Below, piece after piece: positions 51,458 to 60,574 of a stretch of 64,000 bases of DNA (its first letter is position 1; every line of letters begins with the position of its first letter). The notes below the pieces were generated by a model. It was given only the letters and a program-made list of their open reading frames with translations. It was not told the DNA's origin and did not search any database. Source of the stretch: Pseudothermotoga thermarum DSM 5069 (GTDB lineage Bacteria; Thermotogota; Thermotogae; Thermotogales; DSM-5069); the NCBI RefSeq assembly GCF_000217815.1, contig NC_015707.1, positions 1,104,014 to 1,168,013 on the forward strand, in the 5' to 3' direction. Made by a program: the position numbers and the translations under genes.

Positions 51458-51849
51458 TGAGAGAAAGGGTGCAACAATACTTTACACAATTTCAGAATGC
51501 TTTGCGAAATCTGGAAGAGGCAGTACAGTACGCAAAAACAGATATAGAAATCGATGGAACAATAAAAAGGTTTGAACTTTGCTATGAACTCAGCTGGAAA
51601 CTAATAAAGGAATATTTGGCAGACCTTGGACTTATTTGCAAAAATCCAAGAGACTGTTTTAGGTTAGCTTATCAAAATGGATTGATAGCAAACGATCAAA
51701 TATGGATGGAAATGATAGACGCCAGAAACAGACTTGTACGCACTTACTCAGCTGAAGAATCCAGGGAAATGTTCATCGACATAAAAGAAAAGTTCCTTCA
51801 TGAGCTCAAATACCTCTATGATAAAATATTGAACGCAGGGCAAATCTGA
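51454..51849 (+). CDS. HEPN-family protein (HI0074 type) paired with Cmr1-MNT
   Basis: A 131-residue all-helical protein of the HEPN/nucleotidyltransferase-substrate-binding family: FQNALRNLEEAVQYAKTD, KRFELCYELSWKLIKEYL near residue 38 and the active-site helix MIDARNRLVRTYSAEES near 87-103. The toxin motif R-x4-H-x-Y is present as R91-N-R-L-V-R96-T-Y98, with Arg in place of the catalytic His. The codon is CGC, one base away from CAC. Start overlaps the Cmr1-MNT stop by 4 bp, so the proteins are made together. It is either an inactive binding partner of the MNT domain or an altered RNase. Confidence 0.88.
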   Translation: MMRERVQQYFTQFQNALRNLEEAVQYAKTDIEIDGTIKRFELCYELSWKLIKEYLADLGLICKNPRDCFRLAYQNGLIANDQIWMEMIDARNRLVRTYSAEESREMFIDIKEKFLHELKYLYDKILNAGQI

Positions 51850-51873
51850 TTTCGTCTATTAGTTCGCACTACA

Positions 51874-52014
51874 AACTTGTCGTCGACCTTCACTTCCGAG
51901 ATCGACGGCAAATTGACTACGCTAACACTTCAAAAGTTGGCTTGAGAAGAGCAAAAATGATACAATTTGACCAAAACTCAAAGACGCTGGTATAATCTCT
52001 TATAGAGAAAACGG
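51874..52014 (+). promoter_or_regulatory. Decayed CRISPR leader 3 (141 bp)
   Basis: Same start (AACTTGTCGTCGACC) and same promoter-proximal end (CGCTGGTATAATC to AAAACGG) as the 246-bp leaders, but with about 105 bp deleted from the middle and several substitutions. The first motif TTGTCGTCGACCT (51877-51889) is perfect, while the second is degenerate (AGATCGACGGCAA). Confidence 0.82.
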
Positions 52015-52188
52015 GTTTGGACCCTACCTATGAGGAACGGAAATACCCAATATCTAATCGTCAGGTCCTATCCAACGTCGAGTCGCACACACTTGAACCC
52101 TACCTATAAGGAATAAAAGCATATAGACAGCTGAAATAACATGTTTCAAATTGTTTAGGTTTGAGTCCCGCATGTTAGTCGCGGAAAC
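52015..52188 (+). CRISPR. Decayed mini-array of three repeat remnants
   Basis: Repeat remnants of 30 bp at 52015-52044 (GTTTGGACCCTACC start, ends GGAACGGAAAT), 52091-52120 (ACTTGAACCCTACC, ends GGAATAAAAGC) and 52159-52188 (only GTTTGA and GGAAAC ends conserved). They follow leader 3 directly. The next 128 bp to the cmr1 start hold nothing recognisable. Confidence 0.72.
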
Positions 52189-52316
52189 GGTATCCTGAAA
52201 ACACGTACGTATAAATTTATGTTTGAGAAGAGTTCCTGAAAAAATGGTAAGAGATTCTTATTGTGAAAGGCGGTATCGTAATTATCGAAATCCATATTGT
52301 TGTTGGGGGGACAGCG

Positions 52317-53420
52317 GTGAAGAGGTTATCCTTCGAGTGTGAAATAATTACACCAATGTTCATGTCTGGTTCGGATACGATGACTGCTGAACTGAGACCG
52401 TCGGAAATCAAAGGTATGATGCGCTTTTGGTGGCGTGCAGCTAGGGCACTGGATGATCTAAGTAGCTTGAAGAAGGAAGAAACTGAGATTTTTGGTGGAA
52501 TGGATCAAGGCAATACGAAAAGTCTCAAAAGTTCTGTGAGTGTAATCATCGAAAGAGAAAGTTTGAAAGCCGGGAACAATATACTAGATTTGATAAACTC
52601 CCAGCAAGGAAATAACTACCAAGGCATTAAGTATCTTTTGTATTCAACTTTTTCTCTCAAATCTGGTGGAAAAAGGTTGATAAAGGGCTATTTAAAACCT
52701 GGCAGTAGGTTTAAATTGATTCTTTCGTTTCGCGATGATAACGACGAAAAGATTAAAGCAGTTCTTGCTTCATTCTGGCTTGCGATGTACCTTGGAGCAT
52801 TTGGTTCGCGTTCAAGAAGAGGTGCTGGTAGTGTTAACGTGATATCTCATGACTTTGCATTTGATTTTTTGGACTTTAATCCAAAGGGTTCAACAAAAGA
52901 GGAACTGGAAAACTGGTACAGAAAAAACTTAGCTGAAATCAAAAAAGTCATTCAGCCTGCGAAAACTGGTCGATATTCAAATCTTTCGAAGGCTAAGATA
53001 TACATAGCTGATCCTAAGCCAACTTGGATTGACGCTCTTGAAGAAGTCGGGATAGTATTCAAAGAATACAGAAGCAAGAATAAAGGTAAAATTTTCGATA
53101 TGGCAGCCTTTGGCATGCCCATTCATCATAACCAATTCTCCGTTAGGCTTGTCCCATATGATCAAAAAGGAAGGATTTCTGATAGATTCGCCTCACCTTT
53201 GATAATAAAAATCGTAAGGTCAAACGGTAAATACTTCCCTGTTCTGATTCATCTTACGGTCGATCCAATTTTCGCTGGAAAAGAGAGCAAAGACGGGAAA
53301 AGATGGATGACAGCAACCGTAAATGAGAGGAAAAAACTCAACTTTTCTGTTATCGACGAGTTTACAAAAGAGTTTACAAAATTTCTTAATGCCGTGGTGA
53401 TCGAGTATGAAAAACTGTGA
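52317..53420 (+). CDS. cmr1: Cmr1 of the type III-B complex
   Basis: A 367-residue Cmr1, first gene of a complete cmr operon. It starts KRLSFECEIITPMFMSGSDT and has PSEIKGMMRFWWRAARALDD near residue 30 and FGSRSRRGAGSVNV near 160. It is clearly paralogous to the N-terminal part of the fusion at 50123 but ends soon after NFSVIDEFTKEF with no MNT domain. GTG at 52317 follows GGGGGGAC. It ends 14 bp inside cmr2. Confidence 0.93.
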   Translation: MKRLSFECEIITPMFMSGSDTMTAELRPSEIKGMMRFWWRAARALDDLSSLKKEETEIFGGMDQGNTKSLKSSVSVIIERESLKAGNNILDLINSQQGNNYQGIKYLLYSTFSLKSGGKRLIKGYLKPGSRFKLILSFRDDNDEKIKAVLASFWLAMYLGAFGSRSRRGAGSVNVISHDFAFDFLDFNPKGSTKEELENWYRKNLAEIKKVIQPAKTGRYSNLSKAKIYIADPKPTWIDALEEVGIVFKEYRSKNKGKIFDMAAFGMPIHHNQFSVRLVPYDQKGRISDRFASPLIIKIVRSNGKYFPVLIHLTVDPIFAGKESKDGKRWMTATVNERKKLNFSVIDEFTKEFTKFLNAVVIEYEKL

Positions 53421-56034
53421 AAGGATTTTAAAAGGCTTTCTTCACGATCCAATTGACAAAGTTTTAAGGATTCCAGGTCACGTGGGTAGAGCCAAAATGT
53501 GCATGGAAATTCTTGGAATCTCTGGTTTTGAAGAAGCCAAAGACTCGGATATGATTGCCGCTGCTATGGAAAGAACTTTGCTTGAAGATACTGAAAAGAT
53601 TCAACCGTTTACCGAAATTCGTCATCCGTTGTGCGAAGGAAAGCTTGATGTACCAGAAGGTTTTCCAGAAGGCATTCCAGAGATTTTAGAGGATGTTCTT
53701 AAGAAAATAAAATATCTTCAACCAGAGGAAATGGTTTATTGGCTTTACCGCAACTACATAGACGAAGTAGTGGCAAAGCTTAAAGTCAAAGGCGATGTAG
53801 AGCTTTCAAAATACATGCCGATTTTGCCTGCGGATACCCGTGTACCTGATCATTCAATATTCGAGCATTTGAAAATTGCTTCTGCGATAAACTCGTATGA
53901 AAAATACCAAGATAATTCCTTATTCTTCTTCTCGATTGGGCCTGTTCAATCGTTCATTTCGCAGTCACGAAAAACGCAGGATTTGTACAACTCAAGTTAT
54001 TTGCTTTCCTATTTAACATTTGTCGCTACTTGGGTAGTTGCGGAAGAATATGGCCCAATGTCCATAATTTATCCCGAACTTTATGGACAGCCTTTGTTCG
54101 ATTGGTTTTTGGAAAAGAAGAAGCAAATTGAAGTTAAAAACTCACTTTCAAGCTTGGTTGATCTTGCAACCATACCAAACAAATTTGTTGCGATACTTCC
54201 AACCTCAAAACAAGAAGAGTTGGAAGATATAGTAAAAAAATGCGAAAAGGAAGTAAGAGAAAAATGGAACGATATAGTCGAATATGTACTTGATAATTTC
54301 CTCACATCCAAACCACAGCAAGAGATAATTGACAGACAAATCAAAGACTTTCCAGAAATTTACTGGGTTATTGTTCCATGGAGAATAAATGGAAAAGAAG
54401 TGCAGATTGAAGCTTTCAGAGAATTAAAAATAGAAACCGAGACTATTGAGAAGATCATAAAAACTCTCAAGAAGCAGTCCCTTCCTGTAAACGTTGGAAT
54501 ATACTATCCTTTGATCTATTCTCTTGGTGAAAAATTCCTCAAAGCAAGAAAGCAGTTGAGAAACTTTGTGCAAACTGAAGAATATGGGAAAAAATGTACC
54601 ATTTGTGGCGAACGTGAAGGAGTAGTTTCACAAGGTAACGTTAAGCCCGACAAAAAGCATATTTTGAAAGATAAAGAATGTTTGTGCGTAAACTGCTTTG
54701 CAAAAAGAATGCTGGATGAGTATTTGGAGAAAAAAGAATTCCCCGGTGCCACATTTGGCGGCTTTCCATCGACAGCGGAAATATGTCTTGCAGACTTTAG
54801 AGAAAAGATTCTTTCTAGCGAAGACTGCAGAACTGCGTATGAGGAATTTTCAAAAGAATTTTCAAAACTTTTGTCTGTGAGAATTGTTAAAGATTCCGTC
54901 GTGCCCAAGTTGAAAGATGACTTTGATAAGATAGCTGAAAACATCTATGGTGAATGGCTATTTGAGGAAAATCTAACTCAAAGAAAGATTAAAGAGGAGC
55001 TTGGTGAAGTTGAGAGAATTGAGAAAAATCTTCCAGAGCTTAGAGAACGGCTGAAAGAGCTGCACAAAAAGGTGGGTAAGCCATCACCTTACTATGCGGT
55101 GATCATGCTCGATGGTGACAACATGGGAAAATGGCTTTCCGGCGAGCTTTTACCTGATATTAGATACAGTTACAACACCGAAGTTTATGAAAGCTTCTCT
55201 GATAGCTTTAAAAATAATCTACCCGAAAGAAAGCTGCTAACTCCTGCCATTCATGCTTCTATTTCACATGCTTTAAGAAACTATGCTATAGAGTTTGTCA
55301 AACCTATAGTTGAAAAAGAACATCTTGGAAAGCTCGTCTACGCCGGTGGGGACGACGTACTTGCTTTCGTTAATCTGAAGGATCTAATACCCGTTCTAAG
55401 AAAACTCAGGGCTGCGTTCAGTGGACAGGTTGAAATTGTCGATGGAAGAATTCAAGTCAAGTCTGACAACAAAACAGGATTCGTTGAAAAGGACGACAAA
55501 CTGATCTTAACAATGGGACCAAATGCAACTGCTTCATGTGGAGTTGTGATTGCACACTACAAAGAGCCGTTGAAGTACGTCTTGAACAAGGTTCGAGAAA
55601 TGGAAGAAAAAGCCAAGCAAAATGATAGAAATTCATTCGCAATCAACTTAATAAGACGAGGCAAAGAAAGGATAATAGTGAGTAAATGGTTCGTTGAAGA
55701 TAATAAGACAGATGTTTTAAGCGAGCTTGAGAATATCTTGAGGTATTTCAAGGAAGAAAAGCTTTCAAAAACCTTTGTGTCCAAAGTTTACGATTCAGTT
55801 GTTAAGACTGTGAATAGTACCAATGGGCAGCTTCGCCTTCGTGGAAAAATGCTGGAATACGAGCTCAAACGTTTGATAAAAAGATCCTCTGATCCAAACA
55901 AAATAACAAACGAGGAAATTGAAAGCTTAGCCGAAAAACTCCATAAATTGACTTACGCTTCTTTCCATTACAACTTTGGATCGTTTATTTGCTTCATTTA
56001 TCTTGCTGCATTTTTGAGCGATTATCTACTTTGA
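53407..56034 (+). CDS. cas10: Cmr2/Cas10, cyclic oligoadenylate synthetase subunit of type III-B
   Basis: An 875-residue large subunit. An HD-type motif is in GFLHDPIDKVLRIPGH near residue 12. A zinc-ribbon has CTICGEREG (near 398) and CLCVNCFAKR (near 420). The first palm segment YYAVIMLDGDNMGKWLSG lies near 562, and the catalytic palm loop LVYAGGDDVLAFVNL near 648 keeps GGDD. It should make cyclic oligoadenylate on target RNA binding, feeding the CARF proteins in this locus. It overlaps cmr1 by 14 bp. Confidence 0.95.
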   Translation: MKNCERILKGFLHDPIDKVLRIPGHVGRAKMCMEILGISGFEEAKDSDMIAAAMERTLLEDTEKIQPFTEIRHPLCEGKLDVPEGFPEGIPEILEDVLKKIKYLQPEEMVYWLYRNYIDEVVAKLKVKGDVELSKYMPILPADTRVPDHSIFEHLKIASAINSYEKYQDNSLFFFSIGPVQSFISQSRKTQDLYNSSYLLSYLTFVATWVVAEEYGPMSIIYPELYGQPLFDWFLEKKKQIEVKNSLSSLVDLATIPNKFVAILPTSKQEELEDIVKKCEKEVREKWNDIVEYVLDNFLTSKPQQEIIDRQIKDFPEIYWVIVPWRINGKEVQIEAFRELKIETETIEKIIKTLKKQSLPVNVGIYYPLIYSLGEKFLKARKQLRNFVQTEEYGKKCTICGEREGVVSQGNVKPDKKHILKDKECLCVNCFAKRMLDEYLEKKEFPGATFGGFPSTAEICLADFREKILSSEDCRTAYEEFSKEFSKLLSVRIVKDSVVPKLKDDFDKIAENIYGEWLFEENLTQRKIKEELGEVERIEKNLPELRERLKELHKKVGKPSPYYAVIMLDGDNMGKWLSGELLPDIRYSYNTEVYESFSDSFKNNLPERKLLTPAIHASISHALRNYAIEFVKPIVEKEHLGKLVYAGGDDVLAFVNLKDLIPVLRKLRAAFSGQVEIVDGRIQVKSDNKTGFVEKDDKLILTMGPNATASCGVVIAHYKEPLKYVLNKVREMEEKAKQNDRNSFAINLIRRGKERIIVSKWFVEDNKTDVLSELENILRYFKEEKLSKTFVSKVYDSVVKTVNSTNGQLRLRGKMLEYELKRLIKRSSDPNKITNEEIESLAEKLHKLTYASFHYNFGSFICFIYLAAFLSDYLL

Positions 56035-56048
56035 GCGGGGGATTGGAA

Positions 56049-57152
56049 ATGGTTATAAACATCAAACCTGTTGATACTTTGTTCTTCAGAAATTCAAAAC
56101 CTTTTGAAGTGGGGGGAGAAAACTGGGCTGAGATCGTGTTTCCTCCCTTGCCAAGAACCGTTTACGGAGCTTTGAGAACCTACTTGATCTTGCAAAAAGG
56201 CAGCATAGAAGAGTTTAAACAAGGAAAATTCGAAGAAGATCTTGGAACAATTGATACATATGGAAAATTCAAACTCAAGGGGATATTTTTAAACAAAGAC
56301 GGTACCCTTTATTTTAAGATTCCGTACGACTCGGTGTTGATAGAAGGCAAAGACAAATTAAAAACCTTAGAACTTATGGAAAAACCGAAGTTGATGATTT
56401 CAAACTATCCTTTGGAATACGTACTTTTCTACCGTGGAGGAGAAAAAGTCGAAGAACCAAGTGGATGGATTGATACCTATGAATTGAAAAAATATCTTAC
56501 CGGAAAGGATGCAACGGTTAGCAAGAATTCTTTCTACAAAATAAGTGAAAAAATAGGCATTGCAAGGGATGAGAAATCGTTATCATCCAAGGAATCTTAC
56601 ATTTACAAAATACCACTTGTTCAACTTGAGCGCGATGTTTGCATATCCGCTGTTCTTGAGGATTCATTGAGATGCTTGTTTGACAAAGAAGTAGATATGT
56701 TGCAACTTGGTGGAGAAAGAAAATCCGCTGTTTTTGAAATTGACAAAACTGATATCGACGATGATTTAAACGATTTGAAAGATTTGAACGTTGATCTTAA
56801 GGACGGCTTTTTTAAAGTTTGTCTGCTGACACCGACAGTTTTTAAGAAAGGATGGTTACCAAGCTGGATAGATGAAGCTACAAAGGAAGGCAAAATCGGT
56901 AAATTGAAGGTAAAGCTTGTTGCGGCTGCGACTGGAAGGTACATCAAAGTTGGTGGGTGGGATCTTGCAAGAAACAAGCCCAAACCTTTGAAGAAAGCCG
57001 TTCCAGCTGGCGCAGTTTATTACTTTAAATTGCTGGAAGGCGATGAAAAAGATGTTTTCGAAACATTCCACTTTAAAAACATTTCCGATGAGTTTTCCGA
57101 AGAAGGATTTGGTTTTTCCGTGGTGGGGGTAGTAAATGGCGATGGAAGATAA
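56049..57152 (+). CDS. cmr3: Cmr3 of the type III-B complex
   Basis: A 367-residue Cas5-like RAMP that binds the crRNA 5-prime tag. It begins MVINIKPVDTLFFRNSKPFE, the characteristic Cmr3 start, followed by FPPLPRTVYGALRTYLI near residue 38. A later segment GRYIKVGGWDLARNKPKPLK (near 297) and the C-terminal glycine-rich strand GFGFSVVG are typical. ATG at 56049 follows GCGGGGG. It overlaps the tandem-CARF gene by 17 bp. Confidence 0.92.
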   Translation: MVINIKPVDTLFFRNSKPFEVGGENWAEIVFPPLPRTVYGALRTYLILQKGSIEEFKQGKFEEDLGTIDTYGKFKLKGIFLNKDGTLYFKIPYDSVLIEGKDKLKTLELMEKPKLMISNYPLEYVLFYRGGEKVEEPSGWIDTYELKKYLTGKDATVSKNSFYKISEKIGIARDEKSLSSKESYIYKIPLVQLERDVCISAVLEDSLRCLFDKEVDMLQLGGERKSAVFEIDKTDIDDDLNDLKDLNVDLKDGFFKVCLLTPTVFKKGWLPSWIDEATKEGKIGKLKVKLVAAATGRYIKVGGWDLARNKPKPLKKAVPAGAVYYFKLLEGDEKDVFETFHFKNISDEFSEEGFGFSVVGVVNGDGR

Positions 57153-59196
57153 AATCTTCGTGATAACTTCGGTGGGACTATCGCTGGTTGAAAATTATTC
57201 AAAAAACGGGGGAACTGCGTACCTTTCAAGCGATTTACTGCAGAAAAGCAAGAGCGAAAATTGTCACATATACAAAGATGAAATTGAAAAACGAGATATA
57301 AAATCATGGATCTCAAAACTTGAAGAAAAAGAGTGTATCAACTGTTGTGCTGAGATAAAAAGTTTAGAGAAAATTGTTAGACGGCTCGAAAACAAAAGCA
57401 GTAATCAGGCTTTGGAGGTTGTTTTGATCAAATCTGACACAATTGGTTGCCACATATCTGTAGAAGTTTTATTAAAAGTCTTACCAGATGTTTTAGGGTC
57501 TGTTCTTCAAGAGAACATCCAGCTTCAAATTTCTAAGAAATTCATAAAGGATTTGAATTTAGAAAATCCAAAAACATTTCGACAGGGGATTAAAAACTTG
57601 GTTTGTGAGGTTTCAAGCTTTTTTGACAAGGGTAAGCTTGTGTTTGACATAACCGGTGGTTATAAAAGCGTTATAGCTGTTTTATCAATACTTGCGCAGA
57701 TCAATCAATCTCCTGCTTTTTACGTTTACGAAGACACAGACTGCTTGATAGAAATCCCTCCAGCACCTATAAGACCAGATCTCGCATTCTTTGAAAAATA
57801 CAAAGAACTATTTCAAAAGGATGGTATCGTCCCAGAAAATGAAATTCCAAATGGTTTTCCGGAAGAATTGTTGGACATCCTTGACGAAAATGAAAATGGC
57901 AAGTTTTATTATTTGAATCCGTTTGCTAAAGAGCTTTTCAAAAAATGCGGAAAATATGCTCTTGATAGCAAAAGTTTCCTGGAAACCTATGAACATTCAA
58001 GCTACGAGGAAATCGAAAGGATAATCACCGTTGTAGGTAGTTCTGTTTTTGAAAGGAACGAACTACTCGGCAAGGACGATATAGAGAAAGCGGAAAGATC
58101 ACCTGCCAACTGTGAAGAAAGAGAATGCAAAAAACTTGAGAAAAAGTTAAAAGATAAACAAAATGAAAATCTCAACTGCGCCGAGTTAGATTCCATAATG
58201 ACAATTTTGAAAAAGAACAACATTGATCACTCAAGGGTAGAAATATATTTACTATACACCGATACTTTGATTTCAAAATTGGCAGCTGAGTATGTGAAGA
58301 ATAGGCTCGAAAAGATGGGAATAAAATCCAAATCGTCGGTAATTCAAGGACTACGGATAGATGATTCGGATAAATTCATCAAAATGGGACTTGTGAACCT
58401 TTTGAACGAGGTGTACAAGATCGCGGATCGCAATTGGAAAAAGGTTTGTTTCAACATCACCACAGGCTTCAAATCTATCGTTCCGTACCTTACGTTTCTT
58501 GCTATGGTAAACAAAAGCAGGATTTTTTACAAATTTGAATTGGCAGATGAGCTTTTCCAAATACCGCCTTTACCTATCAGCATAGATTGGAGTTTGATCA
58601 AGAATAATGAAAAAAACCTTTTGGAAGTTGAATTCGGCGATTGTTGTATCAGTAAACAATCATACGAAGAATTAAGATCCTTGGTTGAAAAATCCGGAGA
58701 TAAATACGTGTTTACAGGTGTTGGAAGGATTCTTTGGAAAAAATATTTGGAAATCAACGATATTCATGCACTTTATCTGTCGGACTCAGCGCTTAAAAAA
58801 TATGAGAAGCTTAAGAAGAGTGACGAGAACCACTCTACAGCTTTTGAAAAATCGCTGAAAGAACTTCTAAAGGAGTTGCACAATGTTGGTGAAAACTTCA
58901 AAAGCAGAGACAAATTGTGTCACGATGTCGGCTGTGAAGAGTTGAAGAAAAAGGGTTTCTGCATTTTCAAAGACGAAAAAGAAAGACTCCAGCTGAGAAT
59001 AATTTGGAAATGCGAAAAAACCGAGTTGTACAACACTTACAAAGTGTATGTCAACGAATTTTACATAGGTAAAGAAGTTCACAACGCCGAGAATGAATAC
59101 GTCAATAAATGTCGAGAAAGTGCTGAAAAGATTCTGAAGGTCGGTGGATACAGATTGTGTAAACTTTGTAAGGACGGTTTGATAGTACTAACTTAA
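57136..59196 (+). CDS. Tandem-CARF protein inside the cmr operon
   Basis: A 686-residue protein with two APE2256/Csm6-type CARF units. The first has FVITSVGLSLVENYSKNGG at the N-terminus, VVLIKSDTIGCHISVEVLL near residue 96 and FDITGGYKSVIAVLSILA near 170. The second has IYLLYTDTLISKLAAEYVKN near 374 and FNITTGFKSIVPYLTFLA near 436. The end (about residues 560-686) is basic and cysteine-bearing (CHDVGCEELKKKGFCIF; YRLCKLCKDG) and unassigned. Two CARF units in one chain recall the monomeric nuclease Can1, but no PD-(D/E)XK or HEPN motif was found. It overlaps cmr3, so it is co-expressed with the complex. Confidence 0.85.
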   Translation: MAMEDKIFVITSVGLSLVENYSKNGGTAYLSSDLLQKSKSENCHIYKDEIEKRDIKSWISKLEEKECINCCAEIKSLEKIVRRLENKSSNQALEVVLIKSDTIGCHISVEVLLKVLPDVLGSVLQENIQLQISKKFIKDLNLENPKTFRQGIKNLVCEVSSFFDKGKLVFDITGGYKSVIAVLSILAQINQSPAFYVYEDTDCLIEIPPAPIRPDLAFFEKYKELFQKDGIVPENEIPNGFPEELLDILDENENGKFYYLNPFAKELFKKCGKYALDSKSFLETYEHSSYEEIERIITVVGSSVFERNELLGKDDIEKAERSPANCEERECKKLEKKLKDKQNENLNCAELDSIMTILKKNNIDHSRVEIYLLYTDTLISKLAAEYVKNRLEKMGIKSKSSVIQGLRIDDSDKFIKMGLVNLLNEVYKIADRNWKKVCFNITTGFKSIVPYLTFLAMVNKSRIFYKFELADELFQIPPLPISIDWSLIKNNEKNLLEVEFGDCCISKQSYEELRSLVEKSGDKYVFTGVGRILWKKYLEINDIHALYLSDSALKKYEKLKKSDENHSTAFEKSLKELLKELHNVGENFKSRDKLCHDVGCEELKKKGFCIFKDEKERLQLRIIWKCEKTELYNTYKVYVNEFYIGKEVHNAENEYVNKCRESAEKILKVGGYRLCKLCKDGLIVLT

Positions 59197-59227
59197 GAAA
59201 AAAATTTAGAAATGGGGGTTGATGGGA

Positions 59228-60142
59228 ATGTGGAAAAAAAGATGTGCTATGTTCATAGCTTGTGAGACGTCGGTTCATCCTGGAAGTGGTTCGAGCATAG
59301 GTATTGTTGATCTACCAATTCAAAGAGAGGTACACACAAATTTTCCAAAGATTGAAAGCACAAGTTTGAAGGGATGCTTAAGAGAAACGTTTAGAAGAAT
59401 GCAAAAGAATAGTTTTGCCATCGTAGAAGAGATTTTTGGACCGGAAGAAATAGGCGAAGAAGCTTATGCCGGTGCGATATCTATAACTGATGCAAAGCTG
59501 CTTTTGTTTCCAGTCAAATCCGTTAAAGGAGTTTTTGCGTACGTTACTTGCCCTCTCACCCTGAATAGGTTCAAAAAAGAGTTTTCAAGCATACTTGGTG
59601 GAAAAGTTTTTGAAAATGTACAGATAAAAGAGTCAACTGTGTGTATGGGATCAGACTTATTAGTAGATAGTAAAAGCATTATTCTTGAGGAATTTTCGTT
59701 CGATGTGGGTGAGGATGAAGGTACAACAAATATCGCGAAAGAACTTTCAAATCTGGTATTTCCAAATGATCCTGCCTACAAGTTCTGGCGAGAAAAGCTT
59801 CAAAAAAGCTTGGTGATACTTCCTGATAATGATTTTCGCGACTTTGTCACAAACTCCACGGAAGTGGTAACCAGGATAAAGATTGATACCACCACAGGAA
59901 CCGTACAGAGGGGAGCTCTTTGGACCGAGGAGTACTTGCCTCAGGATACCATTTTGTACTCTTTTGTGTTAGCATCCGAACCAAGGAAAAAGGGAGCCAC
60001 GTTGAAAGATGAAAATGAAGTCTTTGAAAAATTCAAAGTAATCGACAATTTGGTGATGCAAATAGGTGGAAATCAAACCGTTGGCAAAGGGTTGGTTAGA
60101 GTGAAACTTTACGAATCCAACCAGGAAGGTGATGGAAAATGA
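59228..60142 (+). CDS. cmr4: Cmr4 backbone subunit, target-RNA slicer
   Basis: A 304-residue Cas7-family RAMP. The N-terminus CETSVHPGSGSSIGIVDLPI followed by QREVHTNFPKIESTSLKG is the Cmr4 signature. The Asp in GIVDLPIQ, near residue 28, corresponds to the known slicer Asp of Cmr4, so RNA cleavage should be retained. ATG at 59228 is favoured, 9 bases after GGGGG; ATG at 59222 is possible. It is followed by cmr5 with a 4-bp overlap. Confidence 0.93.
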   Translation: MWKKRCAMFIACETSVHPGSGSSIGIVDLPIQREVHTNFPKIESTSLKGCLRETFRRMQKNSFAIVEEIFGPEEIGEEAYAGAISITDAKLLLFPVKSVKGVFAYVTCPLTLNRFKKEFSSILGGKVFENVQIKESTVCMGSDLLVDSKSIILEEFSFDVGEDEGTTNIAKELSNLVFPNDPAYKFWREKLQKSLVILPDNDFRDFVTNSTEVVTRIKIDTTTGTVQRGALWTEEYLPQDTILYSFVLASEPRKKGATLKDENEVFEKFKVIDNLVMQIGGNQTVGKGLVRVKLYESNQEGDGK

Positions 60143-60570
60143 CGAGCTTAATTGAACAAGACAAAGACAGAAAAAGCAAAATCGAATTTGGCCGAGCGGA
60201 ATTTGCTTATAAATGCGTTGAAAATGTTATAGAAAAAAGCAAGGATATAGGCAAAGACCTTGCAGAGGATTACAAATCGTATTCCAAAAAATTGCCAATG
60301 ATGATACTGACAAATGGACTGGCTCAAGCGCTTGCTTTTGTCTTTTCAAAGAAAAAAGAAACAAACGCTTGGGGTATGTTGTATAAGCATATTAAAGAAT
60401 ATCTATGCAACCACAGCATCAGAAAGTTCGACATTGGCAATGAAGAACTGACCAAGTGGATAATAAGCTGCGATAAGGAGACCTATCGGGCGGCAACAAA
60501 AGAAGTTCTTGCATTTTTAAGCTGGGTAAAACGATTCGCCGAAGGAATGATAGAGGATAGTGAGGTGTAA
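60139..60570 (+). CDS. cmr5: Cmr5 small subunit
   Basis: A 143-residue all-helical small subunit. The segments RAEFAYKCVENVIEKSKD, YSKKLPMMILTNGLAQALAF near residue 50 and YRAATKEVLAFLSWVKRFAE at the end are characteristic of Cmr5. It lines the target RNA path in the complex. Start overlaps cmr4 by 4 bp. Confidence 0.92.
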   Translation: MTSLIEQDKDRKSKIEFGRAEFAYKCVENVIEKSKDIGKDLAEDYKSYSKKLPMMILTNGLAQALAFVFSKKKETNAWGMLYKHIKEYLCNHSIRKFDIGNEELTKWIISCDKETYRAATKEVLAFLSWVKRFAEGMIEDSEV

Positions 60571-60574
60571 ACAC

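Noticed and set aside
52202-52210. ACGTACGT sequence resembling the AraR operator, inside the defence island
   Set aside because: No promoter or arabinose gene is near it and it lies in decayed CRISPR sequence; probably chance.
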